Of a stretch of DNA of 20,834 bases, positions 1-6,128 are shown piece by piece (the first letter of the stretch is position 1; the number at the start of each line of letters is the position of its first letter). The stretch covers positions 1 to 20,834 of the forward strand of contig CALBZA010000027.1 of assembly GCA_937890005.1 (NCBI GenBank). The letters are read 5' to 3'. The stretch is from an uncultured Verrucomicrobia subdivision 3 bacterium (GTDB lineage: Bacteria; Verrucomicrobiota; Verrucomicrobiia; Limisphaerales; DASXHY01). The notes beneath the pieces were generated by a model. That model worked only from the letters and a program-made list of their open reading frames with translations, searched no databases and was not told the origin of the DNA. The position numbers and the translations under genes are program-made.

Positions 1-179
1 GCATCGACAATTACCTCAGTGTGCTGGACGCGCAGCGCTCCCTCTTCGCCGCGCAGCAGCAACTGGTGCGACTCGACCTTTCACGCGTCGCCAGCCAGGT
101 GCGGCTCTACGCCGTATTGGGCGGCGGATCGCAGGTCGATGCCAGCCAGGTCCGCGCCGATCTTGGCAAAGCGCGTTAG
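1..179 (+). CDS. C-terminal end of an outer-membrane efflux protein (TolC/NodT family), 5' truncated by the window edge
   Basis: The frame beginning at base 3 encodes the last 58 residues of a protein and stops with TAG at 177-179. The visible part reads YLSVLDAQRSLFAAQQQLV, then a helix and VRLYAVLGGG near the end. This is the signature of the final periplasmic helix and C-terminus of RND-associated outer-membrane factors (NodT/CusC/OprM type), which form the trimeric channel through which tripartite pumps export drugs, metals or other compounds. The inner-membrane pump and adaptor genes would be expected upstream, outside the window. The gene is followed 11 nt later by a perfect 10-bp hairpin, so it is probably the last gene of its operon. 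Family assignment is confident; the substrate cannot be told. Confidence 0.85.
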   Translation, partial: IDNYLSVLDAQRSLFAAQQQLVRLDLSRVASQVRLYAVLGGGSQVDASQVRADLGKAR

Positions 180-190
180 TCACGAACGTT

Positions 191-219
191 CCCGGGTGCG
201 TGGCGGCTCCGCACCCGGG
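191..219 (+). terminator. Perfect 10-bp GC-rich hairpin after the efflux gene
   Basis: The arms CCCGGGTGCG (191-200) and CGCACCCGGG (210-219) are fully complementary with a 9-nt loop. It starts 11 nt after the efflux-protein stop codon, which fits a transcription terminator. There is no clear T-tract after it, so it may instead be a Rho-assisted or 3'-end-stabilising structure. Confidence 0.55.
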
Positions 220-229
220 CGAAGAATTT

Positions 230-466
230 ATGAGCACTCCGATCCATCACCATCCATGGTCGAGGTCTTCGATGCCCCGCCGACACAATCCTCCGCGCGA
301 ACGACATCCGCGGACGCAGATGAAGCCCCGTTACGCACACGAGGACAACGAAGAGGAGGCTTCACGCGCCGAACGAATCGCCATGTGGATCTTCCTGCTG
401 ATCACCGCCGTATTGAGCGGAGTAGCGGGCTGGATTCTATGGGCCAAGGCGCAAGGTAATTTCTGA
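230..466 (+). CDS. Small single-pass membrane protein of unknown function
   Basis: I do not recognise this protein. From ATG 230 it has 78 residues: a His/Pro/Arg-rich N-terminus, an acidic patch (HEDNEEE), then one hydrophobic segment (MWIFLLITAVLSGVAGWILW) close to the C-terminus, ending KAQGNF. That pattern suggests a tail-anchored or single-pass inner-membrane protein. ATG 230 lies just after the hairpin and has a GAAGAA purine stretch upstream. An upstream ATG at 200 would sit inside the hairpin and is unlikely. An internal ATG at 320 would give a 48-residue protein starting MKPRYAHEDNEEE and is a serious alternative, because the low-complexity N-terminus before it looks less protein-like. 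It sits between the end of the efflux operon and a gene-poor stretch. Confidence 0.4.
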   Translation: MSTPIHHHPWSRSSMPRRHNPPRERHPRTQMKPRYAHEDNEEEASRAERIAMWIFLLITAVLSGVAGWILWAKAQGNF

Positions 467-893
467 TCTGCGATCGCCTGAAAGGTGGGCGGCTGAAGGA
501 ATCGAACGTTCCATTGGAAGGAGGGAAATTGATCCGATGGGGAAGCAATCCGGCTCTGCCTGGGCAGTGGCCTTTATCACTTCACGGACGCTGACGTCAT
601 CGGTCAGACGCACCGCTCGTACGTACTGCAAGAACAGTAGAAGCAGTTTCGATATTCGTAGCCGCTGAGGGAACGAAGCGGATTCCAGAAAAATTCGAGT
701 TTCTTTCTCTCTCTCGTGTCGGCGCCTACCAATCACGGCCGATTTTGAAACCCGCTCTTTAGACGGCGACGGCGGCAGTCATATCGCCAAACCCAACGGC
801 TCCATAAGGAAGGCATTTGAAGAACGCTGAATCCGTACTTCTACGAAATGAAACCCCCTGTGTCCGTGGGGGTTACGCGTTGGAAACCTTTAC
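467..893. other. Stretch without a convincing gene
   Basis: No open frame here looks like a real protein. An AAGGAGGG stretch (518-525) precedes an ATG at 537 that opens a 43-codon frame ending at 668, but its product has no recognisable features. A hairpin with 7-bp arms (AACCCCC 852-858, GGGGGTT 868-874, 9-nt loop) lies near the right end and could end transcription coming from the left. Confidence 0.4.
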
Positions 894-924
894 ATTTCGC
901 TGAAATTGCCGGTTCAGCAGAAAT
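894..924. promoter_or_regulatory. Imperfect palindrome, candidate activator (enhancer) site upstream of a sigma-54 promoter
   Basis: ATTTCGCTGAA (894-904) and TTCAGCAGAAAT (913-924) are inverted copies, differing only by one extra A, separated by 8 bp. The centre is about 110 bp upstream of the transcription start predicted from the -24/-12 element at 994-1009. Bacterial enhancer-binding proteins that activate sigma-54 promoters usually bind palindromes at about -80 to -150. A run of nine A's (932-940) between the two could assist DNA bending. The role is inferred from position and symmetry only. Confidence 0.4.
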
Positions 925-993
925 CCTTTTCAAAAAAAAATCGCCAATAATGACAGGCACTTGGGCGCGTTTCCGCCATCTCAGCAAGCAACG

Positions 994-1009
994 TGGCATT
1001 TCTGTAGCT
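994..1009 (+). promoter_or_regulatory. Candidate sigma-54 (RpoN) -24/-12 promoter of the VPETGS-CTERM gene
   Basis: TGGCATTTCTGTAGCT has the invariant GG (995-996) and GC (1007-1008) exactly 12 bp apart, and a good TGGCA half, compared with the consensus TGGCAC-N5-TTGCA. It lies 32 bp upstream of the ATG at 1041, leaving a short leader of about 20 nt. PEP-CTERM genes in other bacteria are known to be controlled by RpoN with the PrsK/PrsR two-component system, so such a promoter is plausible here. The -12 half is imperfect (TAGCT rather than TTGCA). Confidence 0.5.
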
Positions 1010-1040
1010 TGGGGGTTCCTGTATCCAGAACCAAACTCAT

Positions 1041-1214
1041 ATGAAGAAACTCATTACAATGACCATGGCAGCCGTAGTTTTTGGGATGCTCGCGCAGACC
1101 GCCTCGGCTTCCGTAACCTTGCAGGTTCCTGAAACCGGATCCACCGCTCCGCTCCTGATGGGCGGCGTTGGTGCACTGATCTTCGGTTTCCGCATGTTCA
1201 AGCGTAATAAGTAG
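1041..1214 (+). CDS. Minimal secreted protein with VPETGS (PEP-CTERM-like) sorting signal
   Basis: This 57-residue protein begins with a signal peptide (MKKLITMTMAAVVFGMLAQT, then ASAS, cleavage likely after residue 22 or 24). It continues with only about five residues before the tripartite sorting signal: the motif VPETGST (29-35), a hydrophobic helix (PLLMGGVGALIFGF, 37-50) and a basic tail RMFKRNK. This matches PEP-CTERM/VPDSG-CTERM proteins, which are recognised by exosortases and sent to the cell surface or the exopolysaccharide matrix. After cleavage at the motif almost nothing of the mature chain would remain, which is unusual. No clear ribosome-binding site is present. A candidate RpoN promoter lies just upstream, and a large secreted protein gene follows after a structured 79-nt spacer, so the two are probably one transcription unit. 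No exosortase gene is in the window. Confidence 0.75.
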   Translation: MKKLITMTMAAVVFGMLAQTASASVTLQVPETGSTAPLLMGGVGALIFGFRMFKRNK

Positions 1215-1220
1215 TCAACA

Positions 1221-1262
1221 ACCCCCTCTCACGGCGCAGGAGACTGCGGCGCGATTGGGGGT
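1221..1262 (+). promoter_or_regulatory. Two-part RNA hairpin between the small and large surface-protein genes
   Basis: An outer stem ACCCCC (1221-1226) / GGGGGT (1257-1262) encloses an inner stem CGCAG (1235-1239) / CTGCG (1244-1248) closed by the tetraloop GAGA, a GNRA-type loop. It begins 7 nt after the stop codon of the VPETGS gene and ends 31 nt before the next ATG. Only TCTTTC follows, so it is a weak intrinsic terminator at best. It could attenuate read-through or protect the upstream message, giving more small than large protein. Confidence 0.5.
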
Positions 1263-1293
1263 CTTTCGTCCCCTCAGTTGTTTCCCTAACTCT

Positions 1294-3558
1294 ATGAACT
1301 TGAAAAAAATATTTGCGTCTGCAATTGCAGGCGCGCTCTTCCTCGGTTCGATTCGTGCCCAGGCGGCCGATGATTGCCCAATCAGCCTCGTTCCCCCGGA
1401 CAACGGTGCCACGGTGATCATGTCTGCCCCGTGGGCAATCAATTTTCCCAACAACGACACTACCCCCGCCAGCAACCCGTCGTACATCTCCAACTATGTT
1501 GTCGTCGGCAATGCAGCGGTTCCTCCCGGCTACTACAAGGGATGGTGCGTCGATGCCCCGGATGACATTGATATTTTCCCGACCCTTTACGACGCGGTGA
1601 TGTATTCAAGCTGCGATCCCAACCTTCCCACCTACCTGCAGGCTCTCGGGCTCGGATATCCGTCGAGCGTCTATGTTGATCCTGCAACGTGGAAGAAGGT
1701 GAATTACATCCTGAATCACCGGAATGGCGCCTACTTCTGGGATGTCCAGCTCGCGCTGTGGACGCTCGTTGGCGGGCCCGCCAAGCCGGAATTCTTTTCG
1801 GCCCCATATCCGCCCACCAATCTGGGGGTGATCGCCGCGCTTCTCGCCGAGGCCGAGGCCAACGCCGCGACCTGGGAACCCAAGTGCGGAGACGTGATCG
1901 CGGTGGTTGTCGCGGTGCCGACCTGGACCTTCCGCGTTCAGCTGACGATCATTGAAGTTCCGATTCCCTGCGAGCCCTGCATCAAGGTGAGCAAGGTCGT
2001 CGCCTGCTTTAAGTCGAAGAATTACCTGACTGACTTCGACAAGATCGCCGCGGGCTTCAAAGCCAATGACCCGGCGCAATTCGTCTATGGCATCACCATC
2101 ACCAACTGCGGTCCGGTCGCTCTGACGAACGTTTCGGTGATCGACAGCATGTTCGGCGACATCACGACCAATCTGCTGGCGCCCGGCACGGTGTTCCAGC
2201 CCGGTGCAACGGCCAGCTACTACTATCAGGCCGGACTTGAAGAAGACACGACCAACGTGGTGGTTGTCACCGGATATTCCATTGAGACTGGCGCGAAAGT
2301 GGATTCCTCGGACAGCGCAGTCGCGCTCGTGGATTCAGCGTCAATCAAAACCGAAGTCGAGCTCTACTCCGACTGCGATGAAGATGGCGACGCCAAGGAC
2401 AATCACGTCCTGCTCTCTGCGTGCAAGACCGATTGCGTCACCACGATCAAGATCAAGGTTTGCAACACCGGCGCGAGCCGCCTGACAAACGTCAAGTTGT
2501 CATCCACGGTGCTGAGCCAGCTTGGATTCACGATGCCCACAGCGTTCGACCTGGCGCCGGGCGAGTGCAAGACCTTCTCCAAGTCTCTCCGCATCAAATG
2601 CCCGGGAACGACCTTCAATGTTTCGGTGACGGGCAAAGTTGCCCAGGACGCCCAGCATTGCGGCATCTATGACTGCACTGGAAAGAATGTTCTTTCCGTC
2701 GAAGACTCCGACACTGGAATCATCAAATGCGGCACGGGACGTGGCAGCATCTGCGGCTATGTCTTCCTCGACTGCGACGGCAACGGCAACCTCGCCGGTG
2801 GCGACGTGGGCCTGAAGGCCGTTCCGGTCTATCTGAAGACTCCGACCGGCAGCATTGTTGCCCAGACCAAAACAGGCGCTGATGGTGGCTATTGCTTCAC
2901 CAACGTGGCAGCCGGCAAGTACGTGGTGATGGTCGTTCCTCCGTCCGGTTACCAGCAAACCGCTGGCAGCACCAAACCTCAATGGCGCGACAGCTACGGC
3001 CGCCATTGCTGGAAGGACAACGACGGCAGGACCCACTGGAAGGAAAACGGTCTGGACTGCTGGATGGGCGACGACGGTTACAAGCGCTGGAAATCCAACG
3101 GCTATGAATACTGGAAGGATCGCTATGGCCGCACCTATTCGAAGCTCTGCGGTTACAAGGGCGCCAATGATCCCAAGGACAACAAGGAAGAAGTGACCGT
3201 CAGCGCCTGCGGCAGTGATACAGACGTGAACTTCGCCTACAAGGGAACCTCCTACAAAGCAGTGTGCGTCGTCAAAGGACCGAGCAGCGTCAGGTGCGGT
3301 GAAACCGCCACCTACACCGCCACGATCTCCAACACCGGCAACGGCTGCTTCACCAAGGGCGGCAAGGTCAACATCTGCGGCAAGACCTACAGCTTCCCGG
3401 CGCTTGGCCCCGGTGAATCCTACACGATCACCTGCAAGGTGAGCTTCTCCTATTGGGATGCCGGCACGTTCAATTGCAAAGCAGTGGCGGAATGTTATCC
3501 GTCATCTGGATACGCTGTCTCCAGCCAGTCCTACTGCACCACCACGGTTCGTCGGTAA
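1294..3558 (+). CDS. Large Cys-rich secreted surface protein with thioester-domain-like N-terminus, DUF11-like repeats and an SdrD-B-like module
   Basis: A signal peptide (MNLKKIFASAIAGALFLGS then IRAQA, cleavage before ADD) supports ATG 1294 rather than the in-frame ATG at 1255, which would lie in the preceding hairpin. The mature part has four regions. Residues about 25-220 carry GWCVD (Cys85) and DVQLALW (Gln152, Trp156), the Cys and Gln/Trp motifs of thioester (TED/TQXA) adhesin domains. Residues about 225-470 hold two DUF11-like immunoglobulin-type modules with typical VCNTG/TNCG and L-PGE motifs. Residues about 484-652 form an SdrD-B/Cna-B-like module (GYVFLDCDGNG, DGGYCFTNVAAGKYVV) interrupted by a Trp-periodic insert. 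The last 100 residues are another DUF11-like module ending TVRR. Cys is unusually abundant, suggesting disulfides. There is no C-terminal sorting signal or outer-membrane barrel. Likely role: extracellular adhesive or matrix protein (inference). Confidence 0.8.
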   Translation: MNLKKIFASAIAGALFLGSIRAQAADDCPISLVPPDNGATVIMSAPWAINFPNNDTTPASNPSYISNYVVVGNAAVPPGYYKGWCVDAPDDIDIFPTLYDAVMYSSCDPNLPTYLQALGLGYPSSVYVDPATWKKVNYILNHRNGAYFWDVQLALWTLVGGPAKPEFFSAPYPPTNLGVIAALLAEAEANAATWEPKCGDVIAVVVAVPTWTFRVQLTIIEVPIPCEPCIKVSKVVACFKSKNYLTDFDKIAAGFKANDPAQFVYGITITNCGPVALTNVSVIDSMFGDITTNLLAPGTVFQPGATASYYYQAGLEEDTTNVVVVTGYSIETGAKVDSSDSAVALVDSASIKTEVELYSDCDEDGDAKDNHVLLSACKTDCVTTIKIKVCNTGASRLTNVKLSSTVLSQLGFTMPTAFDLAPGECKTFSKSLRIKCPGTTFNVSVTGKVAQDAQHCGIYDCTGKNVLSVEDSDTGIIKCGTGRGSICGYVFLDCDGNGNLAGGDVGLKAVPVYLKTPTGSIVAQTKTGADGGYCFTNVAAGKYVVMVVPPSGYQQTAGSTKPQWRDSYGRHCWKDNDGRTHWKENGLDCWMGDDGYKRWKSNGYEYWKDRYGRTYSKLCGYKGANDPKDNKEEVTVSACGSDTDVNFAYKGTSYKAVCVVKGPSSVRCGETATYTATISNTGNGCFTKGGKVNICGKTYSFPALGPGESYTITCKVSFSYWDAGTFNCKAVAECYPSSGYAVSSQSYCTTTVRR
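2983..3138 (+). repeat. Coding tandem repeat: six 8-9-residue Trp-led units inside the SdrD-B-like module
   Basis: Trp codons fall at 2983, 3010, 3037, 3061, 3088 and 3112, that is every 27, 27, 24, 27 and 24 nt. The units read WRDSYGRHC, WKDNDGRTH, WKENGLDC, WMGDDGYKR, WKSNGYEY and WKDRYGRTY, giving an approximate consensus W-K-[DE]-N-x-G-x-x. The insert lies between the strand that ends GYQQTAGSTKPQ and the C-terminal strand VTVSACGSDTDVNFAY of the module. Confidence 0.7.
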
Positions 3559-3582
3559 GCCGGACCAGACTGAATCTCACAA

Positions 3583-3612
3583 CCGTGCCCTTCAACAGGG
3601 CACGGTTTTTTT
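3583..3612 (+). terminator. Strong Rho-independent terminator of the surface-protein unit
   Basis: Perfect 8-bp stem CCGTGCCC (3583-3590) / GGGCACGG (3598-3605) with loop TTCAACA, followed directly by seven T's (3606-3612). It lies 25 bp after the stop codon of the large surface protein. Confidence 0.93.
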
Positions 3613-3815
3613 GTGTACAAATTACGGGACACGATGCCGTGAATCAGCGTTCATCGCGCGGTTTTCAGATTTTCCGATAACAAGTCTCTCGGGTGTTTCC
3701 CCCATCGTTCATCTTCCGGGGAGTTGTATGCTCGGGATCACGGAAATTAATGCAGCCCGGCCTTCCCTCGCACATAACAGGCCGATCAACCATGCCGGCA
3801 ACAAAACTCGTCACG

Positions 3816-6125
3816 ATGAAATACAGAAACCTATGGATCGCACTGGCGCTGGTGATTTGCGGATCACTGGCAGTTCTCGGCTACTACGGATGGGAGCTTT
3901 ATCAACTCGCTCCGCCGGTTCCGGAACGCGTCGTCACCACGAGCGGCAAAGTCATTTTCACCGGAAAGCAAATCCGTGATGGTCAGAATGTCTGGCAATC
4001 GATCGGCGGGCAGGAGGTTGGCAGCGTCTGGGGACACGGGGCCTACGTCGCACCAGACTGGTCGGCAGACTGGCTGCACCGCGAACTGGTCTGGATCCTG
4101 GATCATTGGGCCGAAGCGGATTCAGGGAAAAAATACGAGGACCTGGACGAGCCGGCAAAAGCGTCATTGCGCGAACGCCTCAAGCAGGAAATCCGCAGCA
4201 ACACGTTCAATCCGCAATCCCGCGATCTCGTGATTTCCGATACCCGCGCATCCGCCATCGCTGAAGTCGGAAACCACTACAGCGCGCTTTTCAGCAATGA
4301 TCCTGAACTCGACAAATTGCGCGACGCCTACGCCATTCCGGCCAACACGCTGGCCGATTCGGAAAAGCGCGAAGCGTTGAACGCATTCTTCTTTTGGTCA
4401 GCGTGGGCATGTGCGACTGACCGTCCCGGACAAAGCGTTACCTATACACACAACTGGCCGCCCGAGGCGCTGATCGACAACCGTCCCACAGGTCAGATCG
4501 TCGTCTGGTCCGTCCTCAGTTTTGTGCTTTTGCTCGCAGGCGTCGGCGCACTCGCCTGGTATTTCGCCGTGCAACGGCACAAGGAGGAACTCGAATCGCA
4601 CGGAGAAGAATTCCCCGAGGAAGATCCGTTGCGTTCGCTTTCTCCCACACCTTCGATGCGCGCGACGCTGAAATACTTCTGGGTTGTCGCCGCGCTGATC
4701 GTTGTGCAGGTGCTGCTCGGTGCGGTAACCGCGCATTACGGTGTGGAAGGATCGGCGTTCTACGGATTCCCACTCGCGGAATGGCTGCCGTATTCCATCA
4801 CCCGCACCTGGCACACGCAGCTCGGCATCTTCTGGATTGCCACCGCGTGGCTGGCCACCGGCTTGTTCGTCGCGCCCGCAGTATCCGGCTACGAACCCAA
4901 ATTCCAGCGGGCCGGCGTGAACTTCCTGTTCATCTGCCTCCTCATCATCGTTGGCGGATCCATGGTCGGACAGGTTCTCGGTGTTCATCAAAAGCTTTCG
5001 CTGCCGGCCAACTTCTGGTTCGGACATCAGGGACTGGAATACGTCGATCTCGGCCGGTTCTGGCAATGGTTCCTGTTTATCGGGCTCTTCCTGTGGTTGT
5101 TTCTCATGGGTCGCTCGCTCTGGCCGGTGTTGCGAAAACCGGGTGAACACTGGCAGATGCTCGTGCTCTTCTTCATCGCGTCGGCGGCCATTGCAGCCTT
5201 CTACGGCGCCGGCCTGATGTGGAACCGCCAGTCCAACTACGCCATCATCGAATACTGGCGCTGGTGGGTCGTTCATCTCTGGGTGGAAGGATTCTTCGAA
5301 GTGTTCGCCACGGTCGTCATCGCATTCCTCTTCGTGCGAATGGGATTGCTGCGAAGCCGGACTGCGACGCGTGCCGTTCTGTTCTCAACCGTCATCTTTC
5401 TCTCCGGTGGAATGATCGGCACGTTCCATCATCTTTACTTCAGCGGAACCCCCACAGCAGTCCTCGCGCTGGGCGCGACGTTCAGCGCGATGGAAGTGGT
5501 GCCGCTCGTCCTGATTGGATTCGAAGCCTACGAAAATCTGACGCTCAGTCGCGCCCGCCCGTGGGTCGCTGCTTACAAGTGGCCGATCTTTTTCTTTGTG
5601 GCGGTCGCTTTTTGGAACCTGGTCGGCGCGGGTCTCTTTGGATTTTTCATCAATCCACCCATCGCGCTGTATTACATGCAGGGACTCAACACGACGCCTG
5701 TTCACGCTCACACCGCGCTCTTCGGAGTTTATGGAATGCTCGGCATTGGATTGATGCTCTTCTGCCAGCGCGGACTCACAAATCAGCACGTCTGGAAAAC
5801 CGGCACGCTGATGTTCTCGTTCTGGAGCATCAACATCGGCCTCGCGCTGATGGTTCTTCTAAGTCTGCTGCCGGTCGGTCTGCTTCAAGCCTGGGCCAGC
5901 GTCGAACACGGAATGTGGTACGCCCGCTCGGCGGAATTCACCCAAACCGGCCTGATGGACACGCTGCGATGGCTGCGTGTCATCGGCGACACGATCTTCG
6001 CCATCGGCACACTCACGCTTGGATGGTTTGTCCTGGGACTTAAAACAGGCTGGTCGTTGTCCCGCGGAGAAAGCATTGTTGGCATACCCGCGGACCTCCG
6101 TTCGCCGAAACAGAAAGATCGTTAA
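3816..6125 (+). CDS. norB: Quinol-dependent nitric oxide reductase (qNor), single-subunit
   Basis: The product reduces two NO to N2O at the cytoplasmic membrane, using quinol as electron donor, for NO detoxification or denitrification. With start ATG 3816 the protein has 769 residues beginning MKYRNLWIALALV, matching the usual N-terminus of this family; ATG 3792 adds eight residues and is the alternative. The order is one N-terminal helix, a periplasmic cytochrome-c-like domain lacking a CxxCH heme site (GSVWGHGAYVAPDWSADWLHRE), then the large heme-copper helix bundle. Expected ligands are present: His333 (TRTWHTQ), His487 and the conserved Glu pair (VVHLWVEGFFE, 487-495), His538/His539 (TFHHLYFSG), His630/His632 (VHAHTALFG). 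The missing heme-c site marks the quinol type rather than cNor. About 200 bp separate it from the upstream terminator, with no clear FNR, NsrR or NorR site. A P450 gene follows after 3 nt. Confidence 0.95.
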   Translation: MKYRNLWIALALVICGSLAVLGYYGWELYQLAPPVPERVVTTSGKVIFTGKQIRDGQNVWQSIGGQEVGSVWGHGAYVAPDWSADWLHRELVWILDHWAEADSGKKYEDLDEPAKASLRERLKQEIRSNTFNPQSRDLVISDTRASAIAEVGNHYSALFSNDPELDKLRDAYAIPANTLADSEKREALNAFFFWSAWACATDRPGQSVTYTHNWPPEALIDNRPTGQIVVWSVLSFVLLLAGVGALAWYFAVQRHKEELESHGEEFPEEDPLRSLSPTPSMRATLKYFWVVAALIVVQVLLGAVTAHYGVEGSAFYGFPLAEWLPYSITRTWHTQLGIFWIATAWLATGLFVAPAVSGYEPKFQRAGVNFLFICLLIIVGGSMVGQVLGVHQKLSLPANFWFGHQGLEYVDLGRFWQWFLFIGLFLWLFLMGRSLWPVLRKPGEHWQMLVLFFIASAAIAAFYGAGLMWNRQSNYAIIEYWRWWVVHLWVEGFFEVFATVVIAFLFVRMGLLRSRTATRAVLFSTVIFLSGGMIGTFHHLYFSGTPTAVLALGATFSAMEVVPLVLIGFEAYENLTLSRARPWVAAYKWPIFFFVAVAFWNLVGAGLFGFFINPPIALYYMQGLNTTPVHAHTALFGVYGMLGIGLMLFCQRGLTNQHVWKTGTLMFSFWSINIGLALMVLLSLLPVGLLQAWASVEHGMWYARSAEFTQTGLMDTLRWLRVIGDTIFAIGTLTLGWFVLGLKTGWSLSRGESIVGIPADLRSPKQKDR

Positions 6126-6128
6126 GCC

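Noticed and set aside
518..668. AAGGAGGG followed by an ATG at 537 opening a 43-codon frame
   Set aside because: The Shine-Dalgarno-like stretch is good, but spacing is long (11 nt) and the Ser/Arg-rich product resembles no protein family; kept only as a remote possibility.
437..736. 99-codon minus-strand open frame
   Set aside because: It overlaps the end of the small membrane-protein gene, has no ribosome-binding site or recognisable domain, and looks like a chance frame in GC-rich DNA.
953..968. Second sigma-54-like element (AGGCAC then GC 12 bp later)
   Set aside because: The -24 half is good but the -12 half (GCGCG) is poor and it lies further from the start codon than the better element at 994-1009.
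848..1132. 94-codon plus-strand open frame overlapping the VPETGS gene
   Set aside because: It overlaps the better-supported 57-residue gene in another frame, runs through the hairpin and promoter region, and its product has no protein-like features.
3639..3652. TGAA-N6-TTCA symmetry upstream of norB as an FNR/CRP-like operator
   Set aside because: The arms are only 4 bp and do not match the TTGAT-N4-ATCAA consensus of FNR/NNR sites or known NsrR sites.
4398..5276. 292-codon minus-strand open frame inside norB
   Set aside because: It is a shadow of the nitric oxide reductase gene, whose motifs are complete on the plus strand.
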